Part shown: positions 1 through 8,386 of the stretch, piece by piece
How positions within the stretch are numbered: position 1 is the stretch's first letter
Layout of the letters: each line of letters opens with the position of its first letter
Source of the DNA: Desulfobulbaceae bacterium
GTDB lineage: Bacteria; Desulfobacterota; Desulfobulbia; Desulfobulbales; Desulfocapsaceae
Assembly (NCBI GenBank): GCA_024227155.1
Contig: JAAELB010001029.1
Location: 1 to 48,293, forward strand
Reading direction: 5' to 3'
DNA: 48,293 nucleotides
Program-made: the position numbers and the translations under genes
Notes under the pieces: generated by a model
The model's database searches: none
What the model was told of the DNA's origin: nothing
What the model saw: only the letters and a program-made list of their open reading frames with translations

Positions 1-423
1 AGGGATTACAAGGGACAGCGATTGGCAGAAAGACATGCTGATGATGAGGTAATGATGACTCCCATAACACATGATTCGCTTGATGTCAGTCAGTATGATC
101 TTGTTTTTCTCTGTTCACCGACCTGGTGTTACCGTCCGGCTGTACCACTCTGGTCTTTTGTGGAGAATCATGACTTTGCCGGAAAAGAAATCTTCCTGAT
201 GATGACTGGGAATAGCCGCATGAAAGAAGGCTACATTGCCAAATTCGCAACCCTTGTTGAGAAACAGAATGGCAAATTCCTGGGAATGCATTTTCTGCAG
301 AGAGGACGTGTTTACTGGCAAAAAGAACCCTCTGCTTTAGAAGAGGAAGCACTTGCAGAACTCAGAGAGCGTAACAAGATATGGCCAGTTGATGTCGAGA
401 GTATAATTAAATGTGTTGAATAG
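1..423 (+). CDS. Flavodoxin-like / NAD(P)H-dependent oxidoreductase family protein, 5' end outside window
   Basis: The frame is open from base 1, so the gene starts before the window; a TTG at 22 lies in frame but nothing supports it as the start. About 140 codons are visible. The segment FLCSPTWCYRPAVPLWSFVE (about residues 36-55) resembles the flavodoxin-fold stretch in which an SPT-type turn precedes the FMN-contacting loop and the helix entering an AF(L/V)D-like motif. A later strand (IFLMMTGNSR) fits the next beta strand of the fold. No membrane segment is visible. The likely role is an FMN-dependent electron carrier or quinone/FMN reductase in the cytoplasm. The substrate cannot be told from this C-terminal part. 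The two next genes downstream are broken oxidoreductase remnants, so this may be the surviving member of a decaying redox cluster. Confidence 0.6.
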   Translation, partial: RDYKGQRLAERHADDEVMMTPITHDSLDVSQYDLVFLCSPTWCYRPAVPLWSFVENHDFAGKEIFLMMTGNSRMKEGYIAKFATLVEKQNGKFLGMHFLQRGRVYWQKEPSALEEEALAELRERNKIWPVDVESIIKCVE

Positions 424-460
424 CCAAGGGGGATTCATTCTCAATAACAGGTTGTATTTT

Positions 461-494
461 CTGGATTCCCGCTAAAAGCATGCGGGAATGACAG
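461..494. repeat. Short palindromic repeat, family C (copy 1)
   Basis: CTGGATTCCCGC and GCGGGAATGACAG flank a nine-base loop and form a GC-rich hairpin with a core of GATTCCCGC/GCGGGAAT. A related hairpin lies at 25914-25944 (CTGGATCCCCGA / TCGGGGATGAC). Such GGATTCCCGC...GCGGGAATGAC units are common dispersed extragenic palindromes in proteobacterial genomes. No coding function is expected. Confidence 0.55.
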
Positions 495-564
495 TAGCGG
501 TTGCCGACTTCGATCCTGAGAAATAAGTCATCTTCCCTACCTACATTCCGCATTCCTGCGGGCA

Positions 565-875
565 CAGGAACTGTTAAAAACATTTACCGCCAACGATAAA
601 CAGGAAAAATATCGCAACCAGGCTCTTACTATCACCGGTCCTGACGCATTATCTTATGAGAGGCGGCGGCAGTGATGAATAATGTTCTCGGTAAAGACAC
701 AACATACGTGGCTGTTTCAGACGATGACGCCATCAAAGCCATGACTGAGATGCAGTTCCCTGAATTTTTGATCAATCTCATGATAGACCTCAATCAGTGT
801 ATTCGGGAAGGTTTTGCCGAAGAGACCAGCATCACAGTGCAAGAAATTACCTGCAGAAAAGCCATCTCATTTTGA
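565..875 (+). pseudogene. Remnant of an NmrA/atypical SDR-family NAD(P)-binding protein, frameshifted
   Basis: Only the C-terminal part of a gene is recognisable. Frame 1 (to base 660) reads QALTITGPDALSYE, the typical TGPEALSY-type segment of NmrA/atypical short-chain dehydrogenases. At 660 the reading shifts: the next frame continues EAAAVMNNVLGKDTTYVAVS and ends in TVQEITCRKAISF, which resembles the TVxxxTGRxPxSF tail of the same family. Restoring one G (tatgag-gag-gcg) joins the two halves, so a single-base deletion explains the break. The N-terminal Rossmann nucleotide-binding motif is absent upstream, where a family C repeat sits. The remnant is therefore both truncated and frameshifted. 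A sequencing error could explain the frameshift but not the missing N-terminus. Confidence 0.65.
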
Positions 876-1024
876 ACAGTAACCACTCTAAATTCTTAAA
901 AACTAAACAAAAAACTGATTGGGGTAGCAGCTGCAAGTCTCGCAATACCGCATGCTAAGAACCTGAATCTATGGTAGTCAAGTAGGATACAATTGTTATA
1001 TTGCAAAAAGCAGGAGTAGATAAT

Positions 1025-1139
1025 GTGAAAAATCAAGATTGGAATTATCGGATCAGGAATCGTTGGGAAGACATTAGCAGATGGCTTCTTAAGACATGGT
1101 TACTCTGTGATGATTGGTTCCGGAAATGTATCTCCATGA
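1025..1139 (+). pseudogene. Remnant of a Rossmann-fold NADP oxidoreductase (F420-dependent reductase-like N-terminus)
   Basis: From 1035 one frame reads KIGIIGSGIVGKTLADGFLR followed by HGYSVMIGSGN, the GxGxxG dinucleotide-binding start of the NADP oxidoreductase, coenzyme F420-dependent family. It ends at a TGA at 1137, only 34 codons in. A ribosome-binding site (AGGAG, 1010-1014) and a GTG at 1025 lie upstream, but the GTG is out of frame by one base: a run of five A where four would give MKIKIGIIG. The gene is therefore both frameshifted at its start and cut short. What follows (1140-1310) does not read as the rest of this family. Function is presumed lost. Confidence 0.6.
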
Positions 1140-1172
1140 TATTGCATTCAGACATTATATTATTTCAGTTCC

Positions 1173-1307
1173 ATGGCTGCCATGCTGGATCGCATACGCG
1201 CCCTTGATTATGGCAAACGGGAGTTAGCCACTATTATCCAAGGTGATACGAAACCCCAGCCGTCAGTTTACTCCTTATTGGGCTTTGCCAATAAAGAATA
1301 TATTTGA
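1173..1307 (+). pseudogene. Unidentified 44-codon open frame, possible gene tail
   Basis: The frame starts MAAMLDRIRALDYGKRELAT and ends at a TGA at 1305-1307 after GFANKEYI. Composition is protein-like and soluble, but no ribosome-binding site precedes it and I do not recognise the family. It follows a broken Rossmann-fold remnant. It could be the 3' end of another decayed gene, or chance. Confidence 0.2.
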
Positions 1308-1544
1308 AATATCAATAACTTAGAGTATTGCATTAAATATGTGGACTTAAGTTCTCTTATTCGGTTAATTATTTTCAACTTTTTAATTTTTTTGAGTGAT
1401 CTTCGTTGCCCAAATTGGTAATCTCATTATGTTAGGATGCTATTCATCCTTTTTCAAATGCAAGAGTATCACGTGGCAAAATCTCTGTTTTTCGTACGCC
1501 GATGTTTGGGCTGCAATCAAAAACCCTTTCCACAGGAGACCAAT

Positions 1545-1679
1545 ATGGCTAAGAAAAAAGACAAAAAGAAAGACAAAAAGAAAGATGATAAGAAAAAGGC
1601 ATGTAAGAAGAAAGAGTGCAAAGCCAAAGATGTGAAAAAATGTAAGAAGAAAAAAAAGGATAAAAAGAAAAAAGAGTGA
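1545..1679 (+). CDS. Very lysine-rich 44-residue protein with three cysteines
   Basis: The ATG at 1545 follows a good Shine-Dalgarno (AGGAG, 1534-1538) at six bases, and the frame stops at 1679 just before a hairpin. About 28 of 44 residues are lysine, mostly in KKK blocks separated by Asp, Glu or Ala, with cysteines at about positions 20, 25 and 33. There is no signal peptide or membrane segment. Such a charge pattern would be disordered and able to bind nucleic acid or polyanions; the cysteines could bind metal or form disulfides. No function is claimed. The other frames across this A-rich stretch look like shadows. The clean start, stop and terminator-like hairpin favour a real small gene over an A-rich low-complexity tract. 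Confidence 0.55.
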   Translation: MAKKKDKKKDKKKDDKKKACKKKECKAKDVKKCKKKKKDKKKKE

Positions 1680-1687
1680 GTTTATAT

Positions 1688-1712
1688 GGTCCGAGCTCAT
1701 GCTGCTCGGACC
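1688..1712. terminator. Hairpin after the lysine-rich gene
   Basis: GGTCCGAGC and GCTCGGACC pair perfectly (9 bp) around a seven-base loop, nine bases after the stop codon of the lysine-rich gene. No T-tract follows directly, so it may be a weak or factor-assisted terminator, or an mRNA 3'-end stabiliser. Confidence 0.45.
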
Positions 1713-1867
1713 ACTCCTGCAGCAACTTCCTCAAGAGTGATATTGTCAGTGTTACTTTGAATATATTCAAGGATTCTGGTGATAACTCTTCATTTTCCCT
1801 CCTGTCGAATAGATCTATAGATAATATATGATTCGCCTTCAGAGACAAACGAAACAAAGATATTAAT

Positions 1868-1905
1868 CTAACCCCGTAAACGGGAAGCAAAACGGGATAA
1901 GTTCC
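1868..1905. repeat. Dispersed repeat family A, copy A1 (left part)
   Basis: It starts CTAACCCCGTAAACGGG and continues to an ACGGGATAAGTTCC end. CCCGT-AA-ACGGG is a small perfect palindrome. The same arrangement recurs at 7476, 20914, 24403 and 36562. It lies 3' of the minus-strand peptidase gene and plus-strand lysine-rich gene. No coding frame is visible. Confidence 0.6.
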
Positions 1906-1906
1906 A

Positions 1907-1950
1907 CCTGTCCAGCGATTTAGTCCCGGGGGACTGAGTCGGTGGACAGG
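1907..1950. terminator. 44-bp near-perfect palindrome between convergent genes
   Basis: CCTGTCCA (1907-1914) pairs with TGGACAGG (1943-1950), and the interior GATTTAGTCCC pairs with GGGACTGAGTC, giving a long stem with a very short loop. It is 22 bases past the stop of the minus-strand peptidase gene. It would fold in transcripts from either strand. A T-tract is lacking, so it may be a repeat end rather than an intrinsic terminator. Confidence 0.45.
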
Positions 1951-1972
1951 ATAAAATGCAAGAGCAAAGGGG

Positions 1973-4891
1973 TTACAGTTCGGTGAGGCTGTCAAAAAGT
2001 GCGGCGTCTTTCTCAATTTTTTTGCGGTTACCGATAATTGACCTGAAGCAATTTGGCATCATTGCTTCAAATGCGGGGGCGAAAGAGCGAAGATCGTCCG
2101 GGGTTGTTGCGATGATCTCCTGGAGACGTTGTTGCTTGAATTCTGGGGTGATACCGTTAAGATAGTCGTTTCTTGCTGTTGCACCTTTAGCAGCAGCGCT
2201 GTGGAGAGGATCGAAATTTCCATATGTTCCGATAATAAGCTGGTCCATTACCTGTTCTGAGAGATCAAGGCTGGCCACAACCCCTGGTACTTGATTGTAG
2301 GCATCATAGGTTTTCTTTACCTGCGGGTCACGGTAACTGACAAAAGTAAGATTGCCACTTAATTGGCCAAACTGAATGAAACAGCCGTAGGCACCACCCA
2401 TCTGCCGAACAGTATTCCACAAATAATCGCGGCTGAGGTAGGTTTTAAGGACCTCAAAGGAACCGTTGTATCCTTTACCATTCTTCAGTAGATTGCCACC
2501 TTGTACTGCAAATACAACCTCCGCAGCAGTGATATAGGCTTCGTGATCTTTATAGTCAAGTTCCGGGAGATCGAAGCTGGGTGAATCTTTACTGGTAAGG
2601 CTGTCTATGATGACGCGGCCCTGGGTGGTGAATTTTTCCAGTTCGCTCTGGTCAGCCGTAGCGGACAGGATAAGGTTATTACTATTAAAAAGCTGTGTTC
2701 CTATTGCCTCCAGTGTCGCAAGAAATTGAGCTTCTTTCTCCTGATAGTTGAGCACCAGATCTTTAACTGCGAGATACGAGGTAACGCCGCTTACCAGTTC
2801 GTTATATTTGCCGGCCTTTGAGAGGTGGGCGAAAACCCTTGTTGCCGGTAAACTGTACCCTTCACTCTGTACAGCATGTTCAGCCCAGGCAAATTCACGA
2901 CCGACTATTTCACGGATCCTGCCCTTGTCTGCAAAAGAGACTGAGGAAAAAATTTCAGCTAGAAGCTCAAGGGCTTGCTCAAGGTAGTCGGGGAGACATT
3001 TCAGGTGGAGCCATAGTACCGGTTTGGTGGAGGTGGTGTCGCCATTGTGGCTATAGGTGGTGATCGAATGGCTAAACGACCCGGTGCAGGTAGCGATCTC
3101 TTTCGCGAATTGCTGGTAATTGAGCCGCTTCGTGCCAATTTCAGTGAGAATCGTGCCAAACAGGTCAAGGAGGGGCAGCTGTTCAGGTGGCAGGCATGAG
3201 ATATTAAAGCCCACATCTAGATAACTTATGTGGTTCGTAGGTAGTTCGCTGACAAGGAGCTCCTTACCGAACATCGTAGTCGGAGTCACTTTGTGGAAAT
3301 CGATTTGGGTGGAGAGATCTGAAAGGGAAAGCTGGGGCAGCAGGGCCAGGGTCTCAGCACTATTGGGGACCTGTTGTTGCTCCATCAATTCTTTGGTCCG
3401 TTCCCGCCGTCTCTGTTTTTCTTCGGCTGAAGAGGAGTTATTGTAACTGGCAAGCCGTTGCTGTTCCTCTTCCTGGCTCTGTTTTTGTTTTTCCGGATCC
3501 GGGGTCAGGGTAACGGTAACGGTGGCCTGATTGTCCAGCAGATAGTCCTTGATCAGTTCTTCAAAATATCCTTCATTGAGTGCTTTGTGGCGAAGTGACT
3601 GAACGAGTTCTTCACTGCTGAGGTACTCCAGCGGATCTGTCTGATATTTTAGGCCGACCATGGATTTACCGATCAGATCCAGGCCGCGCTGGGCCTTTGA
3701 AGCTTCTTCCCGGAAGGAAAACTCAAATTTATTCAGTTCAGAGAGTACCAGGTCATGGTCGAGACCCTCTTCTACCATTTTAGCCAGGGAATCTTTGTAG
3801 AGTGCCAGGAATGTATCTCTATGCTCCGGTTCACTGCCAACCAAATAGGTGAGCATAAGAGTTCTGTAGGACGATGTTGCGAGATAGAGTCCTCCAAAAT
3901 CTTTGCAGAGGCCACTGGAGACGATGCTGTTTTTCAGTGGGGAACCGTCAGAGTTGAAGAGGATGTTGGCGATTATCTGAAAGGCGGTGTTTTCTTCGCG
4001 TTTTACAACCGTTGAAATATTGGTGCCCACAGCGAGAAAGGTTTTCTCCTTCAAGTCATCTGAATCCACTGCGTATGTATCATTGATAAAGACAGGTTCA
4101 GTGGCAAGGGTTCCTTCTTCAATTGCTGATCGGTGGCCGGCTTCGTTGTACTTTGTGAAAAATCGGCTCTGGAGAAAATCCAGTTCTTCCTCTAAAGGGG
4201 CGTCTCCGTAAACAAAGAACATTCCGTTCGATGGGTGGTAATGGTTCTTATGGAATTCACAGAACTGCTTATAGCTGAGATCCGGGATGTTTTTGGGATC
4301 TCCACCCGATTCATGTGCGTAGGTGGAACCGGGCATCAGGCCTGCAAAGATATGATGAAAAAGAAAACGGATGGGGTCGGAAAAGGCCCCTTTCATTTCA
4401 TTGTAGACTACCCCCTGGAATTCAAGGCTGTTATCTTCACCCTCCTGATGGTAGTGCCAGCCTTCCTGTTCAAAGGTGGAAGGTGCGAGAAGTGGGTTAA
4501 AGACCACATCGCAGTAGACATCCATGATATTAAAATACTCTTTCAGATTTCTGGTGGCAAAAGGGTAGTAGGTTATATCTCCACCGGTCATGGCATTGAG
4601 AAATGTTGTCAGCCCCCCCTTATTGATTTCACCGAAAACGTCTTTCACAGGATATTTTTCAGAACCCATCAACACCGAGTGTTCAAGGATATGTGCTACT
4701 CCGGTGGAATCGGTGGGAATGGTATTAAAAGCTGCGGAAAATGTTTTGTTGGAGTCACCATTTTTGATGGCGAGCAGTGGGCACTTGAGCGTTTCATGTT
4801 CGAACAGGTAAACCTCAGAGTCGATTTCCTTAATGTTTTTGTATACCTTTAAAGAAAAACCTGAATATGTTGAACCTTCGGTGAATGTCAT
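1973..4891 (-). CDS. M16C-family zinc metallopeptidase (PreP/insulinase-like)
   Basis: A 972-residue protein of the size of presequence-protease (PreP) type M16C enzymes, which are two similar halves enclosing a chamber that degrades unfolded peptides. The inverted zinc motif HILEH is at residues 67-71 (His67, Glu70, His71), and the distal zinc ligand fits Glu165 in VVYNEMKGAF. The second half lacks a zinc motif, as expected. Around residues 480-520 a Gln/Glu/Arg-rich segment (KQKQSQEEEQQR) fits the coiled linker of PreP. No signal peptide is present, so it is likely cytoplasmic. The ATG at 4891 is nine bases after the dtd stop, so both are probably co-transcribed. It is a peptide-scavenging housekeeping enzyme; the exact substrate is unknown. 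Confidence 0.88.
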   Translation of the reverse strand: MTFTEGSTYSGFSLKVYKNIKEIDSEVYLFEHETLKCPLLAIKNGDSNKTFSAAFNTIPTDSTGVAHILEHSVLMGSEKYPVKDVFGEINKGGLTTFLNAMTGGDITYYPFATRNLKEYFNIMDVYCDVVFNPLLAPSTFEQEGWHYHQEGEDNSLEFQGVVYNEMKGAFSDPIRFLFHHIFAGLMPGSTYAHESGGDPKNIPDLSYKQFCEFHKNHYHPSNGMFFVYGDAPLEEELDFLQSRFFTKYNEAGHRSAIEEGTLATEPVFINDTYAVDSDDLKEKTFLAVGTNISTVVKREENTAFQIIANILFNSDGSPLKNSIVSSGLCKDFGGLYLATSSYRTLMLTYLVGSEPEHRDTFLALYKDSLAKMVEEGLDHDLVLSELNKFEFSFREEASKAQRGLDLIGKSMVGLKYQTDPLEYLSSEELVQSLRHKALNEGYFEELIKDYLLDNQATVTVTLTPDPEKQKQSQEEEQQRLASYNNSSSAEEKQRRRERTKELMEQQQVPNSAETLALLPQLSLSDLSTQIDFHKVTPTTMFGKELLVSELPTNHISYLDVGFNISCLPPEQLPLLDLFGTILTEIGTKRLNYQQFAKEIATCTGSFSHSITTYSHNGDTTSTKPVLWLHLKCLPDYLEQALELLAEIFSSVSFADKGRIREIVGREFAWAEHAVQSEGYSLPATRVFAHLSKAGKYNELVSGVTSYLAVKDLVLNYQEKEAQFLATLEAIGTQLFNSNNLILSATADQSELEKFTTQGRVIIDSLTSKDSPSFDLPELDYKDHEAYITAAEVVFAVQGGNLLKNGKGYNGSFEVLKTYLSRDYLWNTVRQMGGAYGCFIQFGQLSGNLTFVSYRDPQVKKTYDAYNQVPGVVASLDLSEQVMDQLIIGTYGNFDPLHSAAAKGATARNDYLNGITPEFKQQRLQEIIATTPDDLRSFAPAFEAMMPNCFRSIIGNRKKIEKDAALFDSLTEL

Positions 4892-4900
4892 AAATGATCC

Positions 4901-5350
4901 TTAAAATTTCTTTTCTGTGTCGAGCAGCAGGGTAACCGGCCCGTCATTTATAAGCTCTACCTTCATGTCTGCCTGGAAGGTGCCAGTGGCAACTTTAATA
5001 CCCTTGCCTTTAACCTCTTCGACAAACTGCAGGTAGAGTGGTTCTGCGATCTCAGGCGGTGCGGCAGCAGAAAATCCTGGTCTTCTCCCTTTTCTACAAT
5101 CGCCATAGAGAGTGAATTGCGAGATAATAAGCATTTCACCGTCAATGTCTGCAAGGGATCTGTTCATTTTTTCTAAATCATCTTCAAAAATACGTAAATT
5201 AGCTGTTTTTTCAACAAGCCAGCTGAGATCTGCTTCCTGATCTTCTCTGCGAATGCCGAGTAACACAACCATTCCACTGTTGATCTGACCTGTGACCTCA
5301 CCTTCAATGGATACCGAGGCGTGGCTCACTCTCTGTACGACTGCTCGCAT
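4901..5350 (-). CDS. dtd: D-aminoacyl-tRNA deacylase
   Basis: A 149-residue protein of standard Dtd length. It begins [17 protein letters not shown], carries [18 protein letters not shown] at about residues 97-114 and ends with [11 protein letters not shown], which contains the Gly-Pro motif that shapes the chiral pocket. Dtd hydrolyses D-aminoacyl-tRNA (and misacylated Gly-tRNA-Ala) as a dimer in the cytoplasm. It is the first gene of a minus-strand pair with the M16C peptidase, with only nine bases between them. No odd features. Confidence 0.95.
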   Translation of the reverse strand: MRAVVQRVSHASVSIEGEVTGQINSGMVVLLGIRREDQEADLSWLVEKTANLRIFEDDLEKMNRSLADIDGEMLIISQFTLYGDCRKGRRPGFSAAAPPEIAEPLYLQFVEEVKGKGIKVATGTFQADMKVELINDGPVTLLLDTEKKF

Positions 5351-5613
5351 TGTTTTTCCTGTAGTGTAGTTTTGTTATAACTAATAGTAATTGTTTGTGA
5401 TTAGTTTAGTCAGGCCGCTGGTGGAATTCAATGTTATTTTGCACGTAATCCTTGAAATTAATTACCAGGTACTAATGTTGAATAAGTTCGTATTGGTCAG
5501 CTAAGGTTATTATTGGTTGTGTTGGTGGCTTGTGATGGTAAAAAGGTCCACTATTGATTACCTCACATTCTGAGTACATTTTCGGGATCTTAAGGAGAGT
5601 TAAAGAGAAAAAA

Positions 5614-6552
5614 ATGAATGGTATACAGAGTGGTAAATTTTTAACGACGAAAGAAGTCGCGAAGCTCCTTCACGTCAACGACAAGATGGTTTATTCCTTA
5701 GTCAACGAAAAAGGGTTGCCAGCGACAAAAATTACCGGTAAATGGCTTTTCCCCAGAAGACTCGTTGAAGAATGGCTTGAAACCAATATTCTAAATTACC
5801 GAAAGCCTGGGGTTGGGTATCTTGCCGATGAAGGGGTATTGCTTCTTGCAGGAAGTGATGACCTGTTGTTCCAGAGGACCCTTTCTCTCTTTCATCGTAA
5901 AAATCCTGAGATTACAGGTTTTTTTGCAAATCTTGGCAGTATGGGAGGGCTTAAGAGTCTCAGGCGTGGCCAATGCCATATCGGTGTCTGCCATCTGCTG
6001 CAGGATGACAACGAGGAATATAATTTCGATTTTGCAGAACAGGAGCTTGAGAAGGCGCCTGTTTTTGTCAATTTCAGCAGGCGCCAGCAGGGGTTGTTGG
6101 TACAAAAGGGCAACCCCAAAAATATAACAGGGGTTGCTGATCTCGCCAGGAATGATATCACGATGGTAAATCGCCCCCTTGGTACGGGTACACGGCTTCT
6201 TCTAGATTACGAAATTGCCCGGTCGGAAATATCATCAAGACAGATAGCAGGGTATCAGCAAGAGGCTTCGAGACATCTCGATGCAGGGCTCGATGTTTTT
6301 GACGGCCGGGTGGATACGGCCCCGGCAATACAGGCAGTGGCTGGTATTCTGGGGCTTGATTTTATTCCTCTTCGCTGGGAACGGTTTGACCTGCTGATAC
6401 TGCGGGATCGTTTCTTTGAGCGGGGTATTCAGAGTTTTATCGGCTTGCTTCACGAAAAACCATTTCGTGATCTTGCCGCAACGTTTAAGGGATATGATGT
6501 GTCTCTTTGTGGAAAAATGCTTTTTCCAGATAATTTTGAACAAGAGGAGTAA
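5614..6552 (+). CDS. HTH one-component regulator with periplasmic-binding-protein-like sensor domain (probable tungstate/molybdate response)
   Basis: A 312-residue protein. The N-terminus (LTTKEVAKLLHVNDKMVYSL, about residues 8-27) is an excisionase/MerR-type helix-turn-helix. Residues of about 70-300 resemble the molybdate-binding-like PBP domain seen in regulators near molybdate or tungstate transporters; the stretch NRPLGTGTRLLLDYE (about 195-210) is typical of it. I chose the ATG at 5614 because it starts directly before the HTH; a TTG at 5554 would add 20 residues without homology. It ends three bases before tupA, so it is likely co-transcribed with it. Expected role: sense cytoplasmic oxyanion and control the tup genes. 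Activator or repressor cannot be told, and no clear operator was found in 5351-5613. Confidence 0.75.
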   Translation: MNGIQSGKFLTTKEVAKLLHVNDKMVYSLVNEKGLPATKITGKWLFPRRLVEEWLETNILNYRKPGVGYLADEGVLLLAGSDDLLFQRTLSLFHRKNPEITGFFANLGSMGGLKSLRRGQCHIGVCHLLQDDNEEYNFDFAEQELEKAPVFVNFSRRQQGLLVQKGNPKNITGVADLARNDITMVNRPLGTGTRLLLDYEIARSEISSRQIAGYQQEASRHLDAGLDVFDGRVDTAPAIQAVAGILGLDFIPLRWERFDLLILRDRFFERGIQSFIGLLHEKPFRDLAATFKGYDVSLCGKMLFPDNFEQEE

Positions 6553-6555
6553 GAG

Positions 6556-7449
6556 ATGTTGAAAAAAGTTGTTGTTTCAGTTGCTGCAGTATGTCTTTGT
6601 GTAGGTGTTGGGAGCAGTGTTTTTGCTGCAGATAAAGTTCTAAAGATGTCGACTACCACCAGTACCCAGTCTTCAGGGCTTCTTGACCTGTTGCTGCCAG
6701 AATTTCAAAAGGATAGTGGCATTGCTGTAAAGGTCATTGCAAAAGGTACCGGTGCTGCGATTCGCGATGGTGTTGATGGGAATGTTGATGTGATTTTTGT
6801 CCATGCCAAAGGCCGTGAGGATAAATTTGTTGCCGATGGCTTTGGTACCAAAAGATACGCTGTAATGCATAACGACTTCGTTATTCTCGGCCCTGCCGGG
6901 GATCCTGCAGGTATTAAGGGCATGTCAGATGCTGGGAAGGCTCTTGCCAAGGTCGCTGCGACCAAGGCTACCTTTGTCTCCCGCGGTGATGACAGTGGCA
7001 CCCATACCAAGGAACAGTTTCTCTGGAAACAGTCCGGAGCGAATCTTACCGAACAGGCCCAGACGATCATGAAAAAAGGCAAAAAGAAGGAGATTTCCTA
7101 TATGGTGCCTGCCGACTCTTCTGCCTGGTATATGTCAATTGGTCAGGGAATGGGGAAAGCCATCACGTTTACTGAGGAAAAGCAAGGGTACACCATGAGT
7201 GATCGTGGAACCTATATCAAGTATAAATATGGTAAGGTCCCGGCTGTAGAGCTTGATGTTCTAACCGAAGGGGGTGCTGATCTCGCCAATCCCTATGGCA
7301 TTATTCCCGTTAATCCGGCAAAACACCCCCACGTGCAAAATGACCTTGCCATGGCCTTTGTTGATTGGATTGTCTCTGAGAAAGGACAGAAGATGATTGG
7401 CGATTATCGTCTCGAAGGAAAACAACTTTTTTACCCTGACGCGAAATAG
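6556..7449 (+). CDS. tupA: Tungstate ABC transporter, periplasmic substrate-binding protein
   Basis: A 297-residue exported protein. It has a Sec signal peptide (KK, hydrophobic stretch, cleavage near VFAADK at about residues 23-25). Directly after it comes MSTTTSTQSSGLLDLLLPEF, the TTTS motif that marks TupA-type oxyanion binders. VDVIFVHAKGRED (about 77-89) and a GDDSGTHTKE-like segment fit the same family. Family knowledge: TupA binds tungstate tightly and selectively over molybdate. It is the first transporter gene; tupB follows after 232 bases that contain a family A repeat. Tungsten would supply W-dependent formate dehydrogenase or aldehyde:ferredoxin oxidoreductase, neither of which is in the window. 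Confidence 0.88.
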   Translation: MLKKVVVSVAAVCLCVGVGSSVFAADKVLKMSTTTSTQSSGLLDLLLPEFQKDSGIAVKVIAKGTGAAIRDGVDGNVDVIFVHAKGREDKFVADGFGTKRYAVMHNDFVILGPAGDPAGIKGMSDAGKALAKVAATKATFVSRGDDSGTHTKEQFLWKQSGANLTEQAQTIMKKGKKKEISYMVPADSSAWYMSIGQGMGKAITFTEEKQGYTMSDRGTYIKYKYGKVPAVELDVLTEGGADLANPYGIIPVNPAKHPHVQNDLAMAFVDWIVSEKGQKMIGDYRLEGKQLFYPDAK

Positions 7450-7475
7450 TTTCTGGTAAAACTGCTACTAAATGT

Positions 7476-7600
7476 CTAACCCCGTAAACGTCTAAGAAAG
7501 ACGGGATAAGTACCTTGGAGTTGTTCCTAATATTCTGATTTTTTATTGTCTCCAGAGTACTCGTTTTCTATTGCAGTTTTTCTGGAGTAAGGTTCTAAGT
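7476..7600. repeat. Dispersed repeat family A, copy A2, in the tupA-tupB gap
   Basis: It starts CTAACCCCGTAAACG, continues to GACGGGATAAGTACCTT and ends TCTGGAGTAAGGTTCTAAG. Its right half resembles the copy at 23330-23482 (TTCCTAAT, a TTCTGATTTTTTAT-like tract, then GGAGTAAGG). It occupies most of the 232-base space between tupA and tupB and carries no gene. It may affect the transcript ratio of the two. Confidence 0.6.
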
Positions 7601-7681
7601 AAGAGGGAGGAGATGGATGGTTCATCTCGCTCCCTCTTTTTATTATTTTATCATAATTTTCTTTTACTTAAATAACAGGGT

Positions 7682-8386
7682 ATGGATCTTCTTTTTGACA
7701 GCGTTGGCTCTGCCATTGTACTGTTATTGTCTTTTGACAGGGAACTGTTCGAAATTGTGTTCGTTTCCCTTAATGTCAGTTTTTCAGCAACGCTCATTGC
7801 CTCTGTAATTGGGATTCCTGGCGGATTTATGGTCGCGCATTCAACCTTTACGGGGAAGAGGTTTGTCTTGACCTGTCTCAACACTTTGCTCGCTCTGCCA
7901 ACCGTAGTTATCGGTCTTCTTGTCTACTCCTTTATTTCAAGGCGTGGGATTTTTGGTTCCCTTGATCTTCTATATACCCAGAAAGCAATCGTTATCGGCC
8001 AGGTGATCCTCATTGTCCCTGTTATTATGACCCTTACTATTGCTGCCATCAGCAGGATTGATAAAAGATACAGGATGACTGCCCTGACCCTCGGGGCCAA
8101 CCGTGTGCAGATGGCGCTGGTGATACTAAAAGAGGCACGATACGGAATCTGTGCTGCAATTATAGCGGCATTTGGACGTGTTATTGCTGAGGTTGGTATC
8201 AGTATGATGCTAGGGGGTAACGCCAAGGGGTTCACCAGAACAATGACCACCGCTATGGCTCTTGAGTATGACAAAGGTGAGTTTGTCCTGGCGGTGGCTT
8301 TAGGCATCACCCTTATGAGCTTTGCTTTTATTATCAATATGCTGTTTCATTTTCTCCAGGGAAGGACACGCAGTGAAGTTGTATAA
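7682..8386 (+). CDS. tupB: Tungstate ABC transporter, permease
   Basis: A 234-residue integral membrane protein with about five to six hydrophobic segments. The cytoplasmic loop that docks the ATPase is seen around residues 135-160 (LTLGANRVQMALVILKEAR), the EAA-type motif of ABC importers. VIAEVGISMMLGGN (about 166-179) is characteristic of the TupB/WtpB group. No ribosome-binding site of note precedes the ATG at 7682 (TAACAGGGT). The 3' end overlaps tupC by 14 bases, pointing to translational coupling. It forms the channel for tungstate delivered by TupA. Confidence 0.88.
   Translation: MDLLFDSVGSAIVLLLSFDRELFEIVFVSLNVSFSATLIASVIGIPGGFMVAHSTFTGKRFVLTCLNTLLALPTVVIGLLVYSFISRRGIFGSLDLLYTQKAIVIGQVILIVPVIMTLTIAAISRIDKRYRMTALTLGANRVQMALVILKEARYGICAAIIAAFGRVIAEVGISMMLGGNAKGFTRTMTTAMALEYDKGEFVLAVALGITLMSFAFIINMLFHFLQGRTRSEVV

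Noticed and set aside
655-680. TGA TGA at 672-677 region as selenocysteine in the SDR remnant
   Set aside because: Family alignment is restored by a one-base frameshift, not by reading TGA; no cysteine is expected here.
1396-2016. Overlapping frames on both strands around the lysine-rich gene (1396-1635, 1437-1679, 1440-1700, 1549-2016)
   Set aside because: A-rich sequence opens several frames. Only the frame from ATG 1545 has a ribosome-binding site; the minus-strand Phe/Leu-rich frames are its mirror.
4235-4852. 205-codon plus-strand frame across the peptidase gene
   Set aside because: Antisense to the conserved N-terminal half of the M16C gene, including its zinc motif; no ribosome-binding site or recognisable domain.
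5351-5613. Possible molybdenum/tungsten cofactor riboswitch before the tup regulator
   Set aside because: AT-rich with no stable multi-stem fold or conserved core that I could recognise.
8322-8372. Upstream start of tupC inside tupB
   Set aside because: Adds 17 residues read from the TupB tail; the GTG at 8373 begins at the normal ABC ATPase N-terminus.
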